Of a DNA stretch of 16,749 nt, positions 8,210 through 15,770 are shown one piece after another. The notes under the pieces were generated by a model. That model searched no databases. It was not told where the DNA came from and saw only the letters and a list, made by a program, of their open reading frames with translations. The position numbers and the translations under genes are program-made. The DNA lies in assembly GCA_902495545.1 (NCBI GenBank), contig CABUXM010000043.1:1-16749 (forward strand), given 5' to 3'. Within the stretch, counting starts at the first letter, position 1. Each line of letters begins with the position of its first letter. This DNA comes from an uncultured Collinsella sp. (lineage in GTDB: Bacteria; Actinomycetota; Coriobacteriia; Coriobacteriales; Coriobacteriaceae).

Positions 8210-8603
8210 GGTGCCGCTCGCAGCCATGCTCGCCATTCTCTCCGCAGCGCTCGTCCTGGGTGGGAATGCCTTGCTCGACGCCGGCTGGGGGTCGGCGCTG
8301 CGCTCGATTGCCGACCGCGTGCTGCCCAACCCTGAGATCGCCATGTGGGCGCCCGCGCCCGAGCCCGGCAGCCACGCGAGCTCCTACGCCGACGCCACCG
8401 GGGCGGGGGCGAACTACGTCTACCTGGTGGACGCGGCGGACGACAGAGGCAATGTCCGAGAGCTCCAGCTCATCTTCTTCGGACGGGAGTCGAACGGCGA
8501 GGGCTGGCTCGAGATCGAGGCGCGCGGCGGCTCGGGCGTGCGCTACCGCGCGTGCGATGCGGCCGAGGCGCCCGCGGCTGCGCGCGAGGCTCTGGACCGC
8601 TGA
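8202..8603 (+). CDS. Small secreted/membrane-anchored protein, YxeA-like (DUF1093)
   Basis: 133 aa with an N-terminal hydrophobic segment (about residues 6-22, LAAMLAILSAALVLGG) after an arginine pair, consistent with a signal peptide or anchor. Then comes a beta-rich domain with YVYLVDAADDRGNVRELQLI and FFGRESNGEGWLEIEARGG. YxeA-type proteins (OB-like fold) often accompany antimicrobial-peptide ABC transporters in Firmicutes and Actinobacteria; their biochemical role is not settled. ATG at 8202 overlaps the permease gene by 8 bases, so it is translationally coupled to it. Preceding GGGAGGG supports the start. The family call rests on pattern and context. Confidence 0.65.
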   Translation: MRRVPLAAMLAILSAALVLGGNALLDAGWGSALRSIADRVLPNPEIAMWAPAPEPGSHASSYADATGAGANYVYLVDAADDRGNVRELQLIFFGRESNGEGWLEIEARGGSGVRYRACDAAEAPAAAREALDR

Positions 8604-8642
8604 GCGCGGCGCTAGTACAATGCCGACGGGAGTTTCAGGAGG
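8593..8642 (+). promoter_or_regulatory. Candidate promoter and strong RBS for the two-component genes
   Basis: TGGACC at 8593-8598 and TACAAT at 8616-8621 are separated by 17 bases and lie in the only gap of this otherwise overlapping gene run. AGGAGG at 8637-8642 precedes the response-regulator ATG by 6 bases. This suggests the regulator and kinase can be expressed apart from the transporter operon. The -35 element partly overlaps the YxeA-like gene. Confidence 0.45.
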
Positions 8643-8648
8643 TCGAAC

Positions 8649-9311
8649 ATGGCGAGGATACTGGCAGTGGATGATGAACGGGCGATCCTCGACGCGCTCG
8701 CGCGCGTCCTCGGCCGCGACGGCCATGAGGTCGTCAGGGCGGCGGATCCGACGGCGGTCCCGGGGATGGACCTCTCTCGCTTCGACCTCGTGCTCTGCGA
8801 CGTCATGATGCCGGGGCTCGACGGCTTCGAGCTCGTGCGGCAGATCCGCCCGGACTTCGACGGGCCCATCGTCTTCCTGACCGCGCGCGTGGCCGAGGAG
8901 GACGCCGTGGCCGGCTACGGCCTGGGCGCCGACGACTACGTCCGCAAGCCCTTCGGGGCCGCGGAGCTGCGCGCCAAGGTCGCGGCCCATCTACGCCGTG
9001 AGCGCCGGCCGCACTCGCACGCCCTCTCCTTCGGGGAGGTGCGGATCGACCTCGGGGCGCGCGGCCTCGCCGTGGGCGGCGAGGCCGTGCCGCTCACGCC
9101 CACCGAGTACGCCATCTGCGAGTACCTCGCCCGCCACCCCGGGCAGGTCATGAGCCGCGCGCAGATACGCGAGGCGGTGCTCGGCTGGGAGAGCGACGTC
9201 GACGACGCGGCCATATCCATGCAGGTCAGCCGCGCCCGGAGGAAACTCTCCGAGGCCGGCGCCGATCCGATCGCGACCGTCTGGGGGATGGGGTACAAGT
9301 GGCAGCTTTGA
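8649..9311 (+). CDS. OmpR/PhoB-family response regulator
   Basis: 220-aa cytoplasmic transcription factor. Receiver domain: acidic pair D8-D9, phosphoacceptor D51 in LVLCDVMMPG, T78, and K100 in DDYVRKPFG. Winged-helix DNA-binding domain from about residue 125: LTPTEYAICEYLARHPGQVM, SRAQIREAVLGW, DDAAISMQVSRARRKLSEAG and the wing IATVWGMGYKWQL. All phosphorelay residues are present. It overlaps or abuts the kinase gene and follows the immunity transporter, so it most likely activates the transporter operon when the peptide is sensed, as NisR/SpaR- or BceR-like regulators do. That target is inferred. It carries the same GC-rich signature as its neighbours. Confidence 0.93.
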   Translation: MARILAVDDERAILDALARVLGRDGHEVVRAADPTAVPGMDLSRFDLVLCDVMMPGLDGFELVRQIRPDFDGPIVFLTARVAEEDAVAGYGLGADDYVRKPFGAAELRAKVAAHLRRERRPHSHALSFGEVRIDLGARGLAVGGEAVPLTPTEYAICEYLARHPGQVMSRAQIREAVLGWESDVDDAAISMQVSRARRKLSEAGADPIATVWGMGYKWQL

Positions 9312-9337
9312 GGACCGGGGCGCGAGGTCGCGGGGGC

Positions 9338-10726
9338 ATGCCGCTCTCCTTCGTCATCGCGCGCTACTTCGCCTACGCGTTCGCGGCGGTCGCCACGGCG
9401 TGGCTCGCCTCGTTCATGGCGCTCTCCGCGGCGATCAACGCGGGCTTCGTCTACGAGGCAAGCTGGGGGCCGGCCAATGTGCGCGAGGTCGCGGAGGGTC
9501 TGGCACGTGACGGCGTCTGCGGGCAGCAGGACGTGCCGACGGCGTACCGCTACCTCATCCTGAACAAGGACGGATACGTGCTGATGACAGACCTCGAAGG
9601 CACGCGGCTCGAGGGCGCGGCGGAAATGGCCCGTGCGGCACTCGCCGCGGATCCAGGCACAGTGGAGATCGAGGGCGGGGGCTCGGGCCTCACCTACGCC
9701 GCGTTCCCGCTCAAGGGCGGCGGGGCCTGCGCACTCGTCAGCGAGTACCTGCCGCAGTGGGTCTCGCGCGACCTCGCCGGCCTGCTTCCCAACCCGCAGA
9801 ACCTCATGCTCGTCGGCGCCGCGGCGGGAAGCGCGCTCGCGCTCGCGCTCGTGGCGCGCCGCGCGAGCCGCGTGATCTCGCGCAAGATGGCGCCGCTCGC
9901 GGAGGCGGCGGGGCGCGTCGGCGCGGGGGAGCTCGACTTCGCGGTCGGCAGCACCAACGTGCGCGAGGTGAACGACGTCCTCGCCGCGATGGACGCCATG
10001 CGGGCCTCCCTCGCCGAGTCGCTCGAGGCCCGCTGGGCCGCGGAGCGGGGGCAGCGCGAGCAGGTGGCGTCGCTCGCCCACGACCTCAAGACGCCGCTTA
10101 CCGTGCTGCGCGCCAACGCCGACTTCGTGGCGGAGGAGCTGGAAGACGAGAAAGACGCCGACCTCGCGGCCGCCGCGCGCGACATAGCCGGTGGTGTCGA
10201 AAGGCTCGACGGCTACGTGCGCCTGCTCATCGAGGCCTCGCGCGGGTCCGGCGGAGCGGAGAGGGCCCCCATGCGGCCGGCCGAGCTCTGCGAACAGGTC
10301 CTCGCCGAGGCCGCCCAGATCGCCCGGGCGCGAGGCGTGACGCTCGACGCGGCCACGGGCCCCGCTGTCGCGGGCGCGCCCGAGGCCCCGCTCGACCGAA
10401 CCGCCCTGGCGCGAGCCGCCGCGAACCTCGTGGCCAACGCCGCCGAGCACGCGCGCTCGCGCGTGGCGGTCTCCTGCGACGTCGAGGGCGGCCACCTCGT
10501 CATCGAGGTGGCCGACGACGGACCGGGTTTCTCTCCCGCCGCCCTCGAACGCGGCTGTGAGCGCCTCTTCACAGACGACTCCTCCCGCTCCTCGCGCGAC
10601 GGAGGCCGCCACTACGGGCTCGGCCTCCACGCCGCTTCCGAGGCCGCGAGCGCCCACGGGGGCTCCGTCTCGCTCGCCAACAGCCCCTCGGGCGGCGCGG
10701 TGGCCACCATCGCGGTCCCCCTGTGA
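9338..10726 (+). CDS. Membrane sensor histidine kinase, partner of the preceding regulator
   Basis: Two transmembrane segments (FAYAFAAVATAWLASFMALS near residues 10-30 and LMLVGAAAGSALALALV near 157-173) flank a ~125-residue extracellular sensor loop. HAMP-like linker and HisKA follow, with the phospho-accepting H248 in SLAHDLKTPLTVL. The ATPase domain has N-box ANLVANAAEHA, G1 DDGPGF and G2 HYGLGL, ending GGAVATIAVPL. All catalytic boxes are intact. Start: ATG at 9338 (462 aa) puts the first helix near the N-terminus. GTG at 9299 and TTG at 9308 are in frame, overlap the regulator stop, and would add 10-13 residues by translational coupling. The extracellular loop is far longer than in BceS-type kinases, so direct ligand sensing is plausible. 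Confidence 0.92.
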   Translation: MPLSFVIARYFAYAFAAVATAWLASFMALSAAINAGFVYEASWGPANVREVAEGLARDGVCGQQDVPTAYRYLILNKDGYVLMTDLEGTRLEGAAEMARAALAADPGTVEIEGGGSGLTYAAFPLKGGGACALVSEYLPQWVSRDLAGLLPNPQNLMLVGAAAGSALALALVARRASRVISRKMAPLAEAAGRVGAGELDFAVGSTNVREVNDVLAAMDAMRASLAESLEARWAAERGQREQVASLAHDLKTPLTVLRANADFVAEELEDEKDADLAAAARDIAGGVERLDGYVRLLIEASRGSGGAERAPMRPAELCEQVLAEAAQIARARGVTLDAATGPAVAGAPEAPLDRTALARAAANLVANAAEHARSRVAVSCDVEGGHLVIEVADDGPGFSPAALERGCERLFTDDSSRSSRDGGRHYGLGLHAASEAASAHGGSVSLANSPSGGAVATIAVPL

Positions 10727-10730
10727 GGGC

Positions 10731-11112
10731 CTAACGACTCAGGCCCCGCACACCGGCGTGGCTCGCAACCAAACGCTTCCCGGATAATAATGCCCGTTGC
10801 GGGGATCGCCCTGGCTGGTCGCCGCCCATGTGCATGAGCATGTCGGCGATGTGAGTCGCCATCTCGTCCGCCGCTGGACGGATGTTGGCGACCCAGGACG
10901 CAAGGTCGGCCTGATCGGATGCCTCCGCCTCAAGCACGTCGCAGTTCGCGGTCACCGCCATGAGCGGGGTGACGAGGCCGTGCGAGGCGGTGCAAACGAA
11001 CGCGCGCTCCCGCGCCTCGGCCTCCGCCACCGGTCGCAGGGCGCGTCCCGCTGCCGCCCACGCCACGGCGAGCGCCCAAAAGCCGAAGCGATCGGCGTCA
11101 CTCGCTTCGCTA
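10731..11112 (-). pseudogene. Histidine kinase fragment (HisKA region only)
   Basis: On the minus strand the reading FGFWALAVAWAAAGRAL, then ERAFVCTASHGLVTPLMAVT and ANCDVLEAEASDQADLASWV matches the last membrane helix/linker and dimerisation helix of a sensor kinase. The phosphorylation motif reads SHGLVTPL where SHELKTPL is usual: both the acidic and the basic neighbour of the histidine are lost. There is no ATPase domain; after about ADMLMHMGG the sequence becomes unrelated and stops at 10731. An in-frame TGA at 11115-11117 closes the 5' side and no plausible start exists. It lies tail to tail with the intact kinase but differs from it in sequence, so it is a relic of a different system, not a duplicate. 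Confidence 0.75.
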
Positions 11113-11745
11113 AATCAACTTTATGGGATGACGGATCACGGTCTTGAGCTTCTCCGGCGCGCACTTGCGCGGGTCGGAGAGGTAAATCTCGTGATGCTGA
11201 CGGGCTTCGGAGAAGTCGGGGGCGTAACCCCGTTCCGCTGCAAATGTGCGCATGCCGTCTATGGTCGCCGGCTCGTCGTCGTAAGGCCCGGTATGCATGC
11301 ACTGAACGCAAAGACCCTCGTCGGCCCTCAGCAGCTCGACCGCCGAGAAGTCCAGCTTCTTCTTGACGGCAGCTTCCGAAACTGCCCAGTCGAAGTCCTC
11401 GCGAGTGACGAAATCGGGCAGACGGATGCACGAGATGAAGTTGAAGTCGTCCTTCCGCGCATAATCAATCTCGCCATCGGCGCGGTCTTGCCACCAGAAG
11501 CCCTCGAGCGGAGGCACGACGAAGTCGAAATAGCCCTCGATTTCCCGCGGGCCCTTCTTCGACATCTTGATGGCATATGCGACGCCGTAGAGCAGCGGCA
11601 ACGCGTTCTGGTACTCGCCGCCTTCGGCATTGGGATCGCCCTTGCCCCGCACGGCAACGTAGCTCATAGGCGGAACGGTTACGACGCCCGGCTTGCCCGA
11701 CGGCCTGTAGAGCTCCCTGAACTCCTTCTTGAAATCGTATGCCAT
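11110..11745 (-). CDS. GyrI-like small-molecule-binding domain protein
   Basis: 211-aa cytosolic protein starting MAYDFKKEFRELYRPSGKPG, followed by VTVPPMSYVAVRGKGDPN, which is the opening strand of stand-alone GyrI-like proteins. Further family-type stretches are YGVAYAIKMSKKGPREIEGY, PPLEGFWWQDRADG (aromatic pocket), CMHTGPYDDEPATIDGM and HHEIYLSDPRKCAPEKLKTV near the end. Related proteins form SOUL/GyrI folds that bind hydrophobic drugs, either as domains of BmrR/Rob regulators or alone; some have hydrolase activity. No DNA-binding domain is present. ATG at 11745 has GGGAGG about 9 bases upstream. The frame is open to 12009, but the extra part crosses a hairpin and an att-like site and is not family-like. 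Codon use is less GC-extreme than the transporter operon, suggesting a different origin within the island. Confidence 0.82.
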   Translation of the reverse strand: MAYDFKKEFRELYRPSGKPGVVTVPPMSYVAVRGKGDPNAEGGEYQNALPLLYGVAYAIKMSKKGPREIEGYFDFVVPPLEGFWWQDRADGEIDYARKDDFNFISCIRLPDFVTREDFDWAVSEAAVKKKLDFSAVELLRADEGLCVQCMHTGPYDDEPATIDGMRTFAAERGYAPDFSEARQHHEIYLSDPRKCAPEKLKTVIRHPIKLI

Positions 11746-11796
11746 CGCAACGAACCTCCCTGAGCTTGGGTTTCCGTCGATATCCGACCAAATATA

Positions 11797-11834
11797 GCAA
11801 TGGGCGCGGCCTCGGAAGAGGCCGCGCCCATTGC
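11797..11834. terminator. Perfect 17-bp hairpin with GGAA loop, island side of the att-like site
   Basis: Arms 11797-11813 and 11818-11834 are exact complements closed by GGAA. It sits upstream of the GyrI-like gene and 33 bases from the guaA-end-like copy. It probably insulates the island from read-through, here from guaA or the IS3 side. There is no clear T-run. Confidence 0.6.
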
Positions 11835-11866
11835 AGGATATTATAACACAGAATCGAACTTCTGTT

Positions 11867-12006
11867 CTACTCCCACTCGATGGCATCGATTCTGCCGTCC
11901 CGTCATTCCAGTTGCGCCCAGTTTTCGGTGTCGCTTCGAGTCGAGTGTCGTCAGGTAACGCCATGTCGTGTTTCGTCGGCTTCGGGGACAAAAGCTGGGA
12001 CAACTT
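11867..12006 (-). repeat. Internal att-like guaA-end copy plus second right-end module
   Basis: CTACTCCCACTCGATGG at 11867-11883 reads on the minus strand as D-A-I-E-W-E-stop. It matches the genuine guaA end (TTACTCCCATTCGATGG at 13573-13589) at 15 of 17 positions. The following ~120 bp align colinearly with 4363-4490, including CATTCCAGTTG at 11904 and GGGACAAA/GGGACAAC at 11985 and 11997. It is interpreted as the junction between two tandem islands. The minus-strand frame upstream of D-A-I-E-W-E has stops, so it is not a second guaA gene. Confidence 0.75.
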
Positions 12007-12056
12007 CAAAAACTTTTTTCAAACTCAGGGGGGTGCGGACAATTCCTTGGACCAGC

Positions 12057-12974
12057 CTAAGCGGCTAGTCCCTTGCTTATCCGGTACTGCATGGGGCTCA
12101 TCCAGCCGAGCGACTGCTTCTTGCGGCGCTCGTTGTAGAAGCGGATGTACTCGTCCAGCAGCTCCATGAACGACTCCATGGTGACGCCGCTCCAGTCCGA
12201 TGGTAGAAGAACTCGTTCTTCAGGCGGCCGAAGAAGCCCTCGCATGCCGAGTTGTCCGGGCTGCAGCCCTTCCTCGACGTGGAGCGGACCAGGCCGTTTC
12301 CCTCGCATATGCCGATCCACCCGGGCCATCTGTAATGGCACCCCCTGTCCGAGTGGCAGACCGGGCGCTGGCCCGGCGCGAGCGTCCTGCACGCGTCCTC
12401 CAGCGAGCCGTTGGCGAGGGCCGCGTTCGGGCGCCTCCCTATGCGCCACGAGACGACGAGGCCGTCGAAGCAGTCGATGACCGGGCTGAGGTACGCCTTC
12501 TCCTCGCTCGGCAGTTTGAACTCGGTGATGTCGGTGAGCCACAGCTCGTTCGGACCGCCCGCACGGAAGTCGCGCTCCACCAGGTTGGGGGGCGTCCGAT
12601 ATCTCGCCTCTGTAGGAGCTGTATCGCCGCCTCCTCTTCAGGTAGGCGACCCGGCAGCCCTCCTCGGCCATCAGCCTGCGAACGACCTTCTCGCTGACGA
12701 CGGCGCCCTCCTCCCGCAGCTCGTTGTGCACGTACCGGTAGCCGCGCCTGCCGCCGGCGCCGTCGAATATCCTCCTGATGTCGGCCCTGAGCTGGGCGTG
12801 CCTGTCCTTCGCGCGGCAGTACTCATAGGAGCTCTTCGAGATCCTCAAGGAACCGGTGAGCTCTCTTAAGGGGCGGTCGGTCTCCAGCCTCAACTTGTCG
12901 ATCAGCACGGTCTTCTCCATGTTGCTCATCGTGTCGAGGCTCCCTGCTTTTAAAAGGTCGATGGCCCCCTCAGG
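12057..12974 (-). pseudogene. IS3-family transposase OrfB (DDE integrase), two frameshifts
   Basis: Catalytic half of the transposase (rve-type DDE domain). The first part reads MSNMEKTVLIDKLRLETDRP and YEYCRAKDRHAQLRADIRRI (HTH_21-like) to SSYRGEISDAP. A C6/G6 run at 12588-12593 then shifts frame into NLVERDFRAGGPNELWLTDI (first D), PVCHSDRGCHY (second D) and SPDNSACEGFFGRLKNEFFY (E). A second shift at about 12198, where one base seems lost, restores the first frame for DWSGVTMESFMELLDEYIRF and the end MQYRISKGLAA. All three acidic residues are encoded but never in one uninterrupted frame, so the enzyme should be inactive. Confidence 0.85.
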
Positions 12975-13321
12975 ATGTCGTTCTCCAGCTCGAGCTGCCG
13001 GATCCTCTCTTCGGGGCCGCCCCCGAAGCCGGTGTACGCCGGCTCGTCGCCCTCGGGCTTTCTCGAGCGACCGCCCATCCGCGCCTCCGCGATTTCCCTG
13101 CAAGACGCGCCGCCCCGAGCCATCTCCATCGCCTTGCTCCGGACTTCGTTGCCGTAGGGCTCGAACTTGGCCCCGCGGGATCTCTGCCGCGGCTTGGCCG
13201 CGGCTGCCGCCCAGCGGCGCAGGGTTCTGCCGGGCACGCCTGACATCCTGGCGGTCTTCTCGACGTCGCCGGTGAGCCTCAGCATGCCGAGGGCTTTGTC
13301 CTTTGAGTCTTGGCTGTACAT
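12950..13321 (-). CDS. IS3-family transposase OrfA (helix-turn-helix subunit)
   Basis: 123 aa starting MYSQDSKDKALGMLRLTGDV, with the helix-turn-helix ARMSGVPGRTLRRWAA and a C-terminal leucine-zipper-like helix EERIRQLELENDILRG. This is the normal OrfA layout: DNA binding at the IS ends followed by multimerisation. ATG at 13321 has AGGAG about 5-9 bases upstream. It ends shortly after the G5 run (12970-12974) at which a -1 shift leads into OrfB (…LRG-AIDLLKAGSL). That shift could be programmed or the result of a lost base. Confidence 0.82.
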   Translation of the reverse strand: MYSQDSKDKALGMLRLTGDVEKTARMSGVPGRTLRRWAAAAAKPRQRSRGAKFEPYGNEVRSKAMEMARGGASCREIAEARMGGRSRKPEGDEPAYTGFGGGPEERIRQLELENDILRGPSTF

Positions 13322-13370
13322 ACGGACTCCTGACTGGACCAAACGGTCCAACTATTCGTCCGCACCCCCC

Positions 13371-13572
13371 ATGGGGGAGTAAATGGCGAAATCGCAGGTG
13401 AAGGGGAGTAAAACGGCAAAGAAAAAAAGCCTCCGTCCCAACGCGGGAACGGAGGCCAGATTATCGTATTTTACTCACCGCCGTTGCTGGCGGCTTTGCC
13501 GTGAATCGCATACGAAACGAAACTCAACGGCACAGTGCGGCACTCAAAAGAGCAGGCCAAAGCCCTGTCGGC
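13371..13572. other. Region between the IS and the guaA stop
   Basis: No gene is supported. It holds two copies of GGGAGTAAA on the plus strand (13374-13382 and 13404-13412), each followed by a GGC(A/G)AA block, and the guaA terminator. A small CCGCC/GGCGG hairpin lies near 13479-13495. The open frame from 13383 is antisense to guaA and not protein-like. Confidence 0.5.
13422..13457 (-). terminator. Rho-independent terminator of guaA
   Basis: On the minus strand, a GC-rich stem GCCTCCGT-(A)-CCC pairs across a five-base loop and is followed by seven T residues (A-run 13422-13428 on the plus strand). It lies about 115 bases after the guaA stop in the correct orientation. Confidence 0.85.
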
Positions 13573-15135
13573 TTACTCCCATTCGATGGTTGCCGGCGGC
13601 TTGGAAGTGCAGTCGAGCACCACGCGGTTGATCTGGCGGCATTCGTTGGTGATGCGCGTCGAGATGGTGGCCAGCACGTCGTACGGAATGCGGGACCAAT
13701 CGGCGGTCATGGCGTCTTCGGAGGACACCGGACGCAGCACGATGGGGGAGCCATAGGTGCGTTCGTCGCCCTGCACGCCTACGGAGTGCACGTCGGCGAG
13801 CAGTACGACAGGGCACTGCCAGATGTCGCGGTCGAGACCGGCCTTGGACAGTTCCTCGCGGGCGATGGCATCAGCCTCGCGCAGCACATCCAGACGCTCC
13901 TTGGTGATCTCGCCGATGATGCGGATGCCCAGGCCCGGGCCCGGGAACGGCTGACGCCACACGATCTCATCCGGCAGTCCGAGCTCGGTGCCGATGGCGC
14001 GGACCTCGTCCTTGAACAGGGTACGCAGCGGCTCGATGAGCTGGAACTTGATGTCCTTCGGCAAGCCGCCCACGTTGTGGTGCGACTTGATGTTGGCTGC
14101 GCCATCGCCGCCGCCGGATTCCACCACATCCGGGTACAGGGTGCCCTGCACGAGGAACTTGACTTCCTTGCCGGAAGCGCCGGCTTCCTCGATGACCTGG
14201 CGTTGCGCCTTCTCGAAGGTGCGAATGAACTTCTCGCCGATGATCTTGCGCTTCTTCTCCGGCTCGCTCACGCCCTTGAGCGCGGTGAGGAAGTCCTCGG
14301 AAGCATCCACGGCGATGAGCTTGATGCCGATGGCCTTGACGAAGTCATGCTTGACCTGCTCGGCCTCGCCCTTACGCAACAGACCGTGGTCCACGAACAC
14401 GCAGGTCAGCTGGTCGCCGATGGCCTTGTGCACCAGCGCGGCGGCGACGGCGGAGTCAACGCCGCCGGACAGGCCGCAGATCACCTGTGCGTCGCCGACC
14501 TGTTCACGGATCTTCGCCACCTGATCATCGATGATGCTGGAAGCGTCCCAATCGGAACCAAGGCCGGCGCATTCGTGCAGGAAGGTTTCGATGAGCTGCT
14601 GGCCCATCGGCGTGTGCTTGACCTCCGGATGCCACTGCACGCCGTACAGTTTGCGTGCCGGATCCTGCATGGCGGCCACAGGTGCGCCTTCGGTGTGCGC
14701 AAGCACTTCGAAGCCTTCCGGGGCCTTTTTCACGGCGACGCCATGGCTCATCCATGTGTTCTGCTCGGCGGGGGAGCCCGCGAGCAGGCCTTCTGCGTGA
14801 TCGATTACGGTATCGGTCTTGCCGTATTCGCCCAAAGCTGCCTTGTCGACGTCACCGCCGAGCTCGTGGGCCATCACCTGGAAGCCGTAGCAGATACCAA
14901 GCACCGGAACGCCGGCATCGAACACCTTCGGGTCGATGGTGGGGGCGCCGGGCTCGAATACGGAAGCCGGGCCACCGGACAGGATGATGGCCTTCGGGTC
15001 CTTGGCGAGCATCTCGTCGGCCGGCATGGAATGCGGTACGAGCTCCGAATAGACGTTCGCTTCGCGTACGCGGCGGGCGATGAGCTGTGCGTACTGGGCT
15101 CCGAAATCAACTACGAGCACAGGGCCTTTTGCCAT
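13573..15135 (-). CDS. guaA: GMP synthase (glutamine-hydrolysing)
   Basis: Converts XMP to GMP with ATP and glutamine, the last step of guanine nucleotide synthesis. The glutaminase domain (class I GATase) has C82 in GICYGFQ, H169 and E171 in VQWHPE. The ATP pyrophosphatase domain has the PP-loop SGGVDS at 223-228, then FPGPGLGIRI near 385-395, RPVSSEDAMTADW near 480 and the C-terminal dimerisation segment ending KPPATIEWE. The 520 aa are full length. ATG at 15135 has AGGGAG about 7 bases upstream. GICYGFQ replaces the more common GICYGMQ, a tolerated change. Its last ~17 bases (13573-13589) form the attachment-type sequence repeated at 11867 and 4352; the gene itself is intact. It is divergent from xfp. 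Confidence 0.96.
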   Translation of the reverse strand: MAKGPVLVVDFGAQYAQLIARRVREANVYSELVPHSMPADEMLAKDPKAIILSGGPASVFEPGAPTIDPKVFDAGVPVLGICYGFQVMAHELGGDVDKAALGEYGKTDTVIDHAEGLLAGSPAEQNTWMSHGVAVKKAPEGFEVLAHTEGAPVAAMQDPARKLYGVQWHPEVKHTPMGQQLIETFLHECAGLGSDWDASSIIDDQVAKIREQVGDAQVICGLSGGVDSAVAAALVHKAIGDQLTCVFVDHGLLRKGEAEQVKHDFVKAIGIKLIAVDASEDFLTALKGVSEPEKKRKIIGEKFIRTFEKAQRQVIEEAGASGKEVKFLVQGTLYPDVVESGGGDGAANIKSHHNVGGLPKDIKFQLIEPLRTLFKDEVRAIGTELGLPDEIVWRQPFPGPGLGIRIIGEITKERLDVLREADAIAREELSKAGLDRDIWQCPVVLLADVHSVGVQGDERTYGSPIVLRPVSSEDAMTADWSRIPYDVLATISTRITNECRQINRVVLDCTSKPPATIEWE

Positions 15136-15210
15136 TGGTTGTCTCCCTTGAATTTATGGGTAGCGGACTGGATCTCCTCGTATAGCCGTGGCGGTTACGC
15201 GTTGGCCGGG

Positions 15211-15255
15211 CGCAGTGCGCATCCGTATACAAGAGGTATACGGATGCGCACTGCG
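15211..15255. promoter_or_regulatory. Perfect 20-bp inverted repeat with 5-base loop upstream of guaA
   Basis: Arms 15211-15230 (CGCAGTGCGCATCCGTATAC) and 15236-15255 are exact complements around AAGAG. It lies 76-120 bases upstream of the guaA start and far upstream of xfp. Both genes read away from it, so a terminator is not expected here; an operator or leader-RNA structure for guaA is more likely. Confidence 0.65.
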
Positions 15256-15272
15256 ATCCGGTGTGTGCTGAC

Positions 15273-15289
15273 GTATGCATGCTGCATAC
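15273..15289. promoter_or_regulatory. Second inverted repeat GTATGCA-TGC-TGCATAC
   Basis: A perfect 7-3-7 inverted repeat 17 bases long. It resembles the core of the neighbouring repeat (GTATAC-AAGAG-GTATAC, also 17 bases), so the two could be sites for the same dimeric regulator. Confidence 0.45.
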
Positions 15290-15750
15290 ACATGCCTGCA
15301 CGGCATACGGGAAAACAATACCTATGATTATGGCCGTGTTCGCAGACATTGGGGCATGCTGGGCATCTTGCTGGAATTGCAGGCGCATGATGATTGGAGG
15401 GTATGCAAACGTATCGTGCCAAAAGAAAACATTTCCTCTCATATTCAGGACAACACGCCGATTGTAGATATGCACAAAACGAACGTGGCATATGTTCTCT
15501 TTATCTAAGAAAACCCTGGAATTTAGCCGTTTATGAGAGATAATGTTTGATTAATGCGATTCACAAATCACACAGCAAAACATTACAAAATGCATCATTT
15601 AGCTTACTTTTACGAACACACACGAAAAAAACCGTCCAAAACGTCAAACGTTGCTCGTACCATAAAAACCGATTGGGCGCGAGGGTCCAGGGGTTGAGAG
15701 GCCTGCGGAAACCACGCGACCGAATGTAATAATCAATCGCACAACTTGTG

Positions 15751-15765
15751 CAGGAGTTACAGGAG
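15751..15765 (+). promoter_or_regulatory. Tandem Shine-Dalgarno sequence of xfp
   Basis: CAGGAGTTACAGGAG contains two AGGAG cores 9 bases apart; the second is 5 bases from the ATG at 15771. A -10-like TGTAAT lies at 15725-15730, without a clear -35. The doubled site fits a very highly translated glycolytic gene. Confidence 0.6.
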
Positions 15766-15770
15766 TATAC

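Larger units (their letters stand above)
12028..13370 (-). mobile_element. IS3-family insertion sequence, degenerate
   Basis: Terminal inverted repeats of about 26 bp are visible: GGGGGGTGCGGAC at 12028-12040 with GGACC at 12049-12053, matched by the complement at 13345-13370 (about 19-20 of 26 identical). Two overlapping reading frames in the IS3 arrangement (orfA then orfB, -1 phase) fill the element on the minus strand. Length is about 1.34 kb. I see no convincing target duplication. Frameshifts in orfB suggest it no longer moves by itself. It interrupts the 3' part of the right-end module at 11867-12006. Confidence 0.85.
15136..15770. other. Divergent guaA/xfp regulatory region, no gene seen
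   Basis: About 635 bp without a supported gene. The guaA-proximal part carries inverted repeats at 15211-15255 and 15273-15289. The part at about 15,480-15,660 is conspicuously AT-rich and could act as an upstream promoter element for the strongly expressed xfp. Small open frames (15275-15508 plus, for example) lack ribosome sites or recognisable sequence. Confidence 0.6.

Noticed and set aside
8936..10657. 573-aa open frame on the minus strand opposite the two-component genes
   Set aside because: Arginine/glycine/alanine-rich shadow of the intact, motif-bearing kinase on the plus strand; long antisense frames are expected at this GC content.
11746..12009. N-terminal extension of the GyrI-like protein to 299 aa
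   Set aside because: It crosses a 17-bp hairpin and the att-like repeat, is not family-like, and a good ribosome site supports the start at 11745.
13501..15327. 608-aa plus-strand open frame
   Set aside because: Exact antisense of guaA, whose motifs are complete; no ribosome site and no recognisable domains.
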